This document shows, piece after piece, positions 36,765 through 45,000 of a stretch of DNA of 45,000 bases. The DNA comes from Tubiluchus corallicola (Eukaryota; Priapulida; Priapulimorpha; Priapulimorphida; Tubiluchidae), in NCBI GenBank assembly GCA_030141605.1, contig JAQGDQ010001073.1, forward strand, positions 1-45,000, written 5' to 3'. The translations under genes and the position numbers were made by a program. Each line of letters begins with the position of its first letter. The first letter of the stretch is position 1. The notes below the pieces were generated by a model that was given only the letters and a program-made list of their open reading frames with translations, searched no databases and had not been told where the DNA came from.

Positions 36765-39700
36765 CTGCATAAAAACAGCGTGAAGGACACGTCAATGTAA
36801 TAATAGTAATTCAACTAAAGTCTTTTTTGTTACGGTGAAATGTAGTAGACAATTTCAGTAGGACATGGACACACGTAGCACAGACGCAGACACGCGCAGG
36901 TAACGCACGCATACGTTCAGAACAAAAGACATTTAGAGAAGCACCATTCTTCAAAATTATGGTGCTAATAACTAATTAACTGGAGAAGAAAATGGGCATT
37001 GAAAAGTTGCGAGAGAACTTACACAAACGTCTGGCGGAGCTTTTAAGTGCACAGAAAAGTATTATCCATAATAGTGTCGTGATATTTCATATCTAGTACT
37101 GTCTATGGCGTTTGTATTCAAAATGTCCGCTTGGAACCACTTGCACCAATCAAAAGTTTAACAAAGACCAATATAGTAAGAAGTTTTTAATTTGCTTTTG
37201 ATATTATTATATAACCTATGCTTAAAGAGGAAGTAAAAGGAATTTTAAAAGACTTTCCACAAAAATTTATATTATTAACATTACGCTTACTTGTTACCGT
37301 ATGCTAACATTAACATTACAAGACTTCAGTAACTGGAAAAAACTCCTTACTAATTTAAAATATTCAACCTAGCCACTGGGGGGGGGGGGGGAGGGGGGCA
37401 AGCCAGCCCAACTTAGTGCTGGTCCCAAGCCCGGATAAATAGGGAGGGTTAGGGTCAGGAAAGGCATCCGCCTGAAAAACTGCGCCAAAACCTTCTATGA
37501 ATGAGTCGGTGAGACTTAAAGGTAAAGTCCACAAAGATAGTGGTCAGACCCGCTGTAATCTATAAGCAGCTTCTCTAAAGAAGACCGAAGAGAAGAAAAT
37601 GGGTGTGTGGTGGAGATGAAGATGTTGAGATGGATCGTGGGAATAACAGGAAGAGATAAAATTAGAAATAATAATATCAGAGGAACGGTAAAAGTAGTGG
37701 AAGATTGCGATGGTATGGACACCTGAAAAGAAGAGTCGGTGAAGATCATGTGGGAAGGGAAGACATAAATGAAGAGATGGTCAACAACAGGAATGCGTGG
37801 AGAAGATTCACAACTATGACCCCACATAGGGAAAAGCTGGGAAGAAGAAGAAGACTAATTTAAAATATTCGCGCCACCTGGTAAAACGCCGCTGCGTTTC
37901 TATGGCAATTATCGAAAAAAACAAGTTGACCTCACTGTCAATATAAAGTAATTTGAACTTTTCCTCAACTAGTGAAGAGTGTGGTAAGTCAAGTTTTTAA
38001 AACTTTATTGACAATGAGTGTTTTATTGTGCTTTAATCCTTCATAAATGGAAGTTTAAAACCTGGTCAAGAGTATCAGTACCATCACAATTGTCATCTAA
38101 TCAAGTGTCATTTGTAAAGTGAAGGCGTTCAAGCAACTGACTGCAACTGTCTAAGGAGCATTAAATATAATAATGTTCATTGTGTAGCTTACTATAATTA
38201 TAATAAACCTATACTTACTTAACCAAGTCTGGATAAAATTGCTTATCCCATACAGAAAATAGTGACGTTGTGACATAAAGACGCTTGCCATCCAGGCTCA
38301 ACTGGAGCATCTGAGGACCTCCGTCAATTCGTCTTCCCTTTATTATTCTAGGTGGAGGCTGTAACTTTAATTCTTTATCCTCTATAACTTTTACTTTTCC
38401 ATCGTTCACAATACTTCCTCCTAGAAATATCTCCACAGGAAAAAAGGCAAGTTTAGTTGGCAGAGTCAACGCGGGTATAGATTTTACCGCTTATTTATGG
38501 AATTTCAAATTATATTTAATAACAATTAATTTTATAGAATTCCTCCGTTCAAGCCGTTTTTCAGTACCTAACTATCAATCCAGGATAATCTTAAATCTTT
38601 TAAGACAATAATGATAATAAGCTGGGCTAGCAGAGGTGACTAAGCAAAAGTTTAGATGTACAACCTGCCTCGCTGAGCGTCAGAAAAGAACGGAAACGGA
38701 ACCGTAGAATATTCCGTTTAGAAACCATTTTGGCGCTTGCTCATCTGCCTACTAACCTACTAAAGCGCTTAAAAGTAGCCACTAAACACTCATTATTAAT
38801 ATTAAGCCTTTTCTGGACACATTTCGTAATAAATATAAAATTGTCACCAATAGTCAAATACTAGGTTGTGAAAGGAGCAGTTTCACAATTACAAGATACA
38901 GTCGATTGTTTGCAAATCTGTAACAAAAATTCTCAGTCTATTTCAATCTAACAGTTCCTATTCCCAACAAATATGTTCAAGTATTAAATTAAGTTTAAGT
39001 TTTAAGATCCACGGAAATTAAGGTTTTTCCGCTTGTTCATTTAAATGCAATTAAAAAATTTAGTTTCATAATCTGATACCGTTCTGAAAGAGCCATACTG
39101 AAAAATTTATCCAAATGGAGACGATATTGAAAAAGTCAGAGTTCACAAAGAGGTAAATGTGACCTTGAACTTTGAAAATTTCTAATTTACAGCTATGTTA
39201 TTTGCAGCACAATTTATAGGAACTGTAGGTTAAATTACCTGAGCACAAAGTCTTGGATTGAATGGATCTTCAATGTTGTACTGACGAATGTCACCATGGA
39301 TCCAGTTACTAATATACAGGTATTTGTCATCCATTGACAAAATGATATCAGTCACTAGACCTGAAACACAAACGCAAATTGTAAAAATGAATAGTAAAAA
39401 AACGCATCAATGTCTACAGACATTTTAACTGAAACTATTCTGAGTTATTCGGAAACTCTGTTCTCTATACATTTTACAGCAGCACTGTAAACAACACAAT
39501 TCATGCATATTGTACAAATTAAATTTCGCCATTTGAGAAATTAGTAATAGAATATTGCAATACATATGACTAAATTATAAAAATTGTATTCTCACAATGA
39601 TAATGCAATTTTTTATGGATTTGAAGCATATTTGACTCGTTTGTCAAAAAATTCATGCACACAAAAAACTATGTTCACACAACCCGGCAAAATGAGGGAC

Positions 39701-42700
39701 CTATACACGCATACCACCATGGCGAAATGGTAGACTGGTACAATTGTACACTAGTTCAAGGATGCCATTGTCTGAACGTGTATTGTACTATTTCTAATAG
39801 ACTGGCAAAATGATAAGCTGGTAAAATGATACACTAGCAAAATGACAAACTGACGAAATATACTAACAAATTTTGTCCTGGTGAAGTAATATACAAGCCC
39901 TTGCTCGTATACGAGTTTTTATGAGAAAATTAAATGTCAAGAATTGACAATAACTGTTTAGACTGCCAGGACCACGTTTCTAATAATATTGCTGCCTTTG
40001 CTGCTTCACCTATACTGCCTTTTCACCGTATATACTCCTCCTTTCATACACTACATGGTCTATTGTGTCTCTAATCGATACAGAGCCGTTTACATGGTAC
40101 CATGTCTATAATGCAGCAAAATCAAATCAAAAATCACACTTCCTGGTTAGCTGTGTGTTTTCTTATAATTGCAGATTCCTATTTGTGACTGACATATTCG
40201 TTAACAGGTGGTGCAGGCAAGCACATGATCTTAGCTAGGAGGGAGAGTGGCTCTTTCTTGCGAAAATGTATATATGGGCAGTCAAGTTCTATAAAACATC
40301 TTGTGGTGTGTTAGCTGCAACGTGTAAATTATTTGCCGCGTTGTTACCAAAGCCAAGTCTAGGTAGGATGCCTTTATGTTATTTACTGAGTAAATATATG
40401 GGTATTCTAAGTTAAGACTAAAAATTCTGACATCTATCGCGAAAAATTCGCACTAAACATCGGTTTAAAATTGTCAGCAACAGGAACAAACAGTAGAAAA
40501 AGCAGCAGAACGAACAAGAATTTATCACAGATAATTTGGACCTAGTGCGGAATGTTCAGCAAGATAGACGGCCACCACGTTTTTCACCAAATATCTTACA
40601 GTAGTACTGTACTTCAATTTTCTCTTTTGCAAACATGTACAACACGCTCGTGGAATATTTTTGCTGTTGAAAATCATGTTAGTTCGTGATATCATCAATA
40701 GTTGGGCTCGCTCCCTATCCCATTAATTATGTTTTTAATCTATTATTTAATTATCAGATACGCGTTTACAATATTAATTGTGTTAAATATGTACACTCTT
40801 TATCGGATTTGAAAATGGGGTAGTACATGTATGTGAAAAATCATCCTGTCTTCCTTTGAGCTGTCTAAAAGCCCACTGGATGCTAAGACGAGCGCCAGAT
40901 ATATTTCTACTAGACTTAATATTATTTATTTTGATGTGATTCACAGTAAATGTGCATACAGTTTATACGTCAGGCTGAATAAGAGTGAAAATTTTATATG
41001 CAAGAACATTTTAAACAGTGATGTAAACTTTTCTTCTGTAATTAGACCTTATTGGCCTAGTTTGTTATATCGTTAATTGTTATTTGTGTTATTGTTGTGT
41101 GTCATGATTTATTGTATTATTTTTATTAATTTGTGATATGTATATGAACTTTGTGAGGTTTGAAATAAAATATTAAATCTAAATCTAAGTATTTCAGAGC
41201 ATTCCGTGTAACATATGTACACACGACAGTTATATATATATATATATGGTTATTATTGATAATTGTCATTTTAAACTTTTTATTTTGTATACCTCTTGGA
41301 TTAGGGGTATGCCCGCTGATTGTATGAAAAGACCTGGAAAAACTCGTTGTGGGGTTTTTGTTTACCTATGGTCGTTTCTTATTCTCTCTTCCTTCTTCCT
41401 ATCCCAAATCTTACTATTTTTTCCATTCCATCATGCCTACTAACCCTAGCCATTCTTTCATTCACTCATTTGTGCCACCTTAACAAGCCAAGCTTTCAAG
41501 GTGTCATACAGCAACTCTTTTATTTAGTTAATTTGACTTTATCAAAATTGTATGTTTTTGTATTGTACATGTATTGCTGGAGTGAAATAAATTGATTGAT
41601 TGAGCTATAACTTGGAATCAGTGGGGCTCGTCAAACTCAATTACAATATTGTATAATATAGAGAGGGCAAGTTGTTTACTCTCAGATGTCAGAATCATTA
41701 CAGGTCTGAATTGCAGGCCTAAATCTTACCTGGCATGTTAGGCAAAGTCCAACCATCAACTTTCTTCGTTGGAACTGCTATCACTTTATCCGCAACCCAT
41801 TTATTAAACTAGATAATGACAAAAACGCAAAAATTATTTATTTAATAGCATTAAAACAAACTGTTGAAGTTATAAAAATAGCCTATCGCGACCATGTTGC
41901 CAATGTGGAAGTCCTACAGCAGGCGCAGTCAAGGCGGTTGCAGGAAATAGTCGCAGAGAGAAGGCTGAGATTGGCTGGACATATTCTACGCCTACCAGAA
42001 CAACGCCACTCCAAAATAGCGTTACGCTGGGAACCACCTCGTGGAAAAAGGAAAAGAGGTCGGCCAAAAACAACATGGCGCAGATCTTTCAAATACCTTC
42101 GGGCTATGAACAGACGTTGGGAGAACATCGAAAGAGAAGCCGCCGATAGAACCCAGTGGAAAATGCTGTCTGCCCAATGTGCATCTGTGCACGGGAAGGA
42201 CTAAGGTCTAAGGTAAGATAATACAAACTGTAGGTAACATTGGTAACCCCTCAAGTACTAGACTTAATATACACTAAAATTACGACATACTTTCTTACAG
42301 ACAAACCAATGGGTTCCTGTATTTTTCTACTTGCAAAGTTTTGTTGAACGATGGCAAAAAGGGTTTTTCTTAGGTCCACATGCAAATGTTTGATGAATTT
42401 TACTTTTATCTAATGAACCATTGCTAGTGTCATGATACAACGGCAATATCAAAATACTGGTTCCCGTAAATTCACAAGATGGACAATTTAAACAATACGA
42501 AAGTTAAAGGCAAGCTCACCTTGTTTCTGTAAATATGGAAAACTGTGGAGCTGAATGCACAACCAACGAATCCATGAATAGAACGAGGATTGTGTAGAAA
42601 TCTAACTTCAAGTGGCATGTAACCATCTTCTCCCAAATCCAATGTTTGAAGCCAAGTCTTCTCTTTCCAATTCCAGAACGTCAAGTGTCTTCCATACAGT

Positions 42701-44733
42701 CCTGGAAAGCATTATTATAGATTCGTAACAGCAACTATAATAAATTTACTTGTCCGCTTAAGTATTGCAGAATTAATTTTAAAATGTTGTCAGAAACAGT
42801 GTAATGAAGCTAGGCTTAATCTAGATTTTATTGTTAAACTTTAGCAGCACAGTTTCTCTTTCCGATTCTTTAGCTTTTGTCTTTTTCAGTCATGTACACT
42901 ACATGGAGTCATCCTGAATTGTGAGGTTGTCAAATACACAACACAGGGTCACCCAGGATTATGCCGCCTTCAAGTACATTATACAGGGTTCATTTAAGAC
43001 TGTACGACAGACAACTACACCGTACAGGGTCATTCAGGACTGTACAACTGTTAAGTACACAACACAGGGTCATTCAGGATTATGCCGCCCTCAAGTACAT
43101 TATACAGGGTCATTCAGGACTGTACGACAGTTAACTACACCGTACAGGGTCATTCAGGACTGTACGATCATTAAGTACACCATACAGGGTCATTTAGGAC
43201 TGTACGACAGTCAACTACACCGTACAGGGTCATTCAGGACTGTACGATCATTAAGTACACCATACAGGGTCATTTAGGACTGTACGACCGTCAAGTACAC
43301 TATACAGGGTCATCCAGGACTGTACGACAGTCAACTACACCATACAGGGTCATTCAGGACTGTACGACCGTCAACTACACCGTACAGGGTCATTCAGGAC
43401 TGTACGATCATTAAGTGCACCTTACAGGGTCATTCAGGACTGTACGACCGTCAAGTACACAGTACAGGGTCATTCAGGACTGTACGATCATTAAGTGCAC
43501 CTTACAGGGTCATTCAGGACTGTACGACCGTCAAGTACACAGTACAGGGTCATTCAGGACTGTACGATCATTAAGTACACCTTACAGGGTCATTCAGGAC
43601 TGTACGACCGTCAAGTACACCGTACAGGGTCATTTAGGACTGTGCGATCATTAAGTACACAGTACAGAGTCATTCAGGACTGTACGACCGTCAACATTAT
43701 ACAGAGTCAGCCAAGACTGTGTGGCCGTCACTATTACTGACTCCAACCGTCTCTGGTGGGAAGACGAGTTCAGAACATAGCCTTTGTCTTGTACACACGT
43801 AATTTGAAGATTTTAGTCTACTTATAGATTTACATCTGCACCTTACATTTACATTTAATAAAATTAATTCTTCTTTGATACACTGTTAGAAAGGATAAAT
43901 GGTTTACCATCTTTGAGATGCTGAAGATTAAAGCTGCTTTTAAATGCAGACGGTGCGCCCCATGAACTGGAAATCATGATGTTGTGATATGGCTGGTACC
44001 AATAATCATAACCGAAAGGAGCGGTTCCGCTTTGTTCCCATTTTGCTTTGACATTAAATGTCTTTCCGTCAAGCACAAGAAAACTACCTGCATATTAAAA
44101 TTATTTGAAAATGAACTTGTAATAATTGCACTAGTAATTTTGTAGTATGTTTGGGTAAAATACATTTTTTGGCCGACCTTGCCGCCTGTTGCTCATTTTT
44201 GTCTCAAAACCATGCAGGCTGCTTATAATGATCTAATCAACTTTTGGAGGTAGTCGATAAGAGTTAAATTAGCCAGCAACTTGCGCTAAGCATAATGCAA
44301 ATAGCCTAGTATTCTGCCTGCATATCAGTGCAAAGGAAGTCGTTAGATTACGCCTTGAATTCGTGCACTTAAACAAATTTATAGGACGTAATATAACAGC
44401 ATGTAAAAAGAAATAATGAATTCCTAAAAATAACAAGACAGAAAGCAATAGCACTGTGAAAAAATGTGAAGGATAATACGAATGTATTATATGAATAGGA
44501 ATGGTGAGTTCTCAGTTCGTTGAAAAGATTTATGTTCTAATTACGAATCTAAACTTTTGCTTTGGAATAACCAGTATAGGGTCGGTTAATGACACATTTT
44601 TATTGTACAATGTACCTTTTGCTTTACCATCTCTTGTACCCATTGTACTAATCATTACTTCACCACTTGCAAGACAATGTGAGGTGTGTGGCGTACTCAA
44701 GTCTAGATCTTTGTAATCTTCTGGCTCCACAAT
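36599..44733 (-). CDS. SELENBP1: Selenium-binding protein 1 / methanethiol oxidase, 3' seven exons
   Basis: SELENBP1 proteins oxidise methanethiol to hydrogen sulfide, formaldehyde and hydrogen peroxide in the cytosol. Exons (minus strand): 44616-44733, 43908-44087, 42520-42701, 41730-41808, 39239-39360, 38219-38430, 36599-36764. All splice phases agree and give 352 residues, co-linear with the C-terminal three quarters of the about 472-residue family. Seen in order: [39 protein letters not shown] and [37 protein letters not shown] and [16 protein letters not shown], then [11 protein letters not shown] and [10 protein letters not shown]. The N-terminal part, including the family's reactive Cys region, lies beyond 45000. 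No defects are visible. Confidence 0.96.
37377..37860 (+). mobile_element. RTE-like LINE 3' fragment in SELENBP1 intron
   Basis: A poly-G run is followed by GCAAGCCAGCCCAACTTAGT, CCCAAGCCCGGATAAATAGG and CAGGAAAGGCATCCGCCTGA, words common to RTE-type elements. Next comes a broken C-terminal frame with [21 protein letters not shown] and [19 protein letters not shown]. The end is AAGAAGAAGAAGAC. It is heavily truncated and frameshifted. Confidence 0.8.
38219..38430 (-). CDS. SELENBP1: SELENBP1 exon with [12 protein letters not shown]
   Basis: The acceptor CCTGTGGAG|ATA gives IFLGGSI in phase with the preceding CAG. Donor GTTAA|GTAAGT. It encodes [20 protein letters not shown] and DKQFYPDL. Confidence 0.93.
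39239..39360 (-). CDS. SELENBP1: SELENBP1 exon with [10 protein letters not shown]
   Basis: Acceptor GTGTTTCAG, donor GCTCAG|GTAATT. It encodes [19 protein letters not shown] and then [12 protein letters not shown]. Confidence 0.94.
39361..40849. other. SELENBP1 intron content without recognised genes
   Basis: A degenerate GGCAAAATGAT-type tandem repeat lies at 39800-39860. No other structure was recognised before the LINE-like tail at about 40850. Confidence 0.45.
40850..41190 (+). mobile_element. LINE-like 3' end with AAATCT tail
   Basis: Non-coding, T-rich sequence ends GGTTTGAAATAAAATATTAA and then (ATCTAA)2. This is the usual form of a LINE 3' UTR with a polyadenylation signal and a short tandem tail. 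Confidence 0.5.
41300..41604 (+). mobile_element. LINE-like 3' end with TTGA tail
   Basis: TTGTACATGTATTGCTGGAG precedes TGAAATAAATTGATTGATTGA. The ATTG-type tandem tail after AATAAA is typical of invertebrate CR1/L2-group LINE ends. No reverse transcriptase remains. Confidence 0.6.
41730..41808 (-). CDS. SELENBP1: SELENBP1 exon with GWTLPNMPG
   Basis: Acceptor TTATCTAG, donor CCAG|GTAAGA. Twenty-six codons, including [18 protein letters not shown]. Confidence 0.92.
41881..42240 (+). mobile_element. LINE endonuclease/reverse transcriptase C-terminal fragment
   Basis: The open frame 41905-42204 encodes [19 protein letters not shown], then [20 protein letters not shown] and [12 protein letters not shown]. 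This is the standard C-terminus of RTE-like invertebrate elements. It is intact over about 108 codons but lacks the polymerase and endonuclease. It sits 73 bases upstream (gene sense) of the acceptor of a SELENBP1 exon. Confidence 0.88.
42520..42701 (-). CDS. SELENBP1: SELENBP1 exon with EVRFLHNP
   Basis: Acceptor CTTTCCAG, donor AACAAG|GTGAGC, phase 0 at its end. It encodes [22 protein letters not shown] and [11 protein letters not shown]. Confidence 0.95.
42925..43720. repeat. 40-bp minisatellite, about 20 copies, in SELENBP1 intron
   Basis: The basic unit contains TACAGGGTCATTCAGGACTG and TACGACCGTCAAGTACAC. Units alternate between GACCGTCAA and GATCATTAA types, giving an 80-bp higher-order repeat most regular at 43380-43640. 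Repeat frames of 118, 79 and 81 codons follow from the 40-bp period (three units make 40 codons) and are not genes. Confidence 0.95.
43908..44087 (-). CDS. SELENBP1: SELENBP1 exon with FGYDYWYQP
   Basis: Acceptor ATATGCAG|GT, where the GT completes Gly. Donor AAAGATG|GTAAAC. It encodes [16 protein letters not shown] and then [16 protein letters not shown]. Confidence 0.95.
44616..44733 (-). CDS. SELENBP1: SELENBP1 exon with [10 protein letters not shown]
   Basis: Acceptor TTGTTTAG, donor AAAAG|GTACAT. It opens IVEPEDY and holds the conserved His pair (HTSH). The remaining upstream sequence to 45000 shows no further exon. Confidence 0.93.
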
Positions 44734-45000
44734 CTAAACAAATTTAGATTTAATTTTAACGCCTATAGTCATTGTAACGAACAACAAAATCGACAACTTC
44801 GTAAAAACACATCATTCCGTATCTGAAGTTTGACTGATCACCGGTAAGATAAGGGTAATGAATCATTTCAAGTAAAATGGTGTGGCTTCTTACGTTACAA
44901 TCGATATTTTTGTTTGTTGCCAAATCCTTAAGAAAAGTAAACAGTTAAAAACGAATTAATTGCACATTTAGTTTATGTCGTCATTCTAAGTATTTTATGA

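Noticed and set aside
37516-37827. Minus-strand 103-codon frame
   Set aside because: Antisense of the RTE-like LINE fragment, which reads with family motifs on the plus strand.
42921-43740. Repeat protein with RVIQDC-type motifs
   Set aside because: The frames cycle every three 40-bp units in all phases and lie in an intron antisense to SELENBP1.

Overview
The window is animal nuclear DNA: AT-rich, with split genes using GT-AG introns, abundant ATT, TTG and CA microsatellites, several minisatellites, and many decayed non-LTR retrotransposon ends. The gene families and repeat types suit a marine invertebrate, perhaps a mollusc or another lophotrochozoan. That placement is an inference, because nothing here fixes the species.

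Layout. Bases 1-2393 form a very large, apparently perfect inverted repeat around a 92-bp minisatellite spacer. Its right arm carries an exon of a TTLL4-type tubulin polyglutamylase gene, which continues on the + strand to about 8053. Its left arm carries the same exon inverted. The last TTLL intron holds a frameshifted LINE flanked by two copies of the intron's 3' end. Bases 8360-9636 are one copy of a 1.28-kb repeat whose second copy is at 32978-34252. A minus-strand Vps62-domain exon, richer in GC than its surroundings, lies at 10406-11082, with a possible first exon at 12394-12456. A nine-exon CHST15-like carbohydrate sulfotransferase gene runs on the minus strand from 29094 to 15248. I could assemble it completely, and every splice phase agrees (421 residues). 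One of its introns holds two opposed LINE ends. Bases 29770-30186 repeat, in inverted orientation, the promoter and first-exon block seen at 12287-12732. A frameshifted, probably secreted cysteine-containing protein is at 31308-31819 on the minus strand. From 35119 there is a homogeneous 59-bp minisatellite, then a 57-bp one. The 3' seven exons of a selenium-binding protein 1 (methanethiol oxidase) gene run on the minus strand from 44733 to 36599. Its introns contain LINE fragments and a 40-bp minisatellite of about 20 copies.

The genes are unrelated housekeeping or secretory-pathway genes (microtubule modification, Golgi sulfation, sulfur metabolism, an uncharacterised Vps62 protein). They do not form an operon or an obvious functional cluster. 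The most unusual features are structural: the palindrome that splits TTLL4, the duplicated splice acceptor around a LINE, the inverted promoter and exon-1 block, and a degenerate hammerhead-ribozyme-like motif at 8178-8201.
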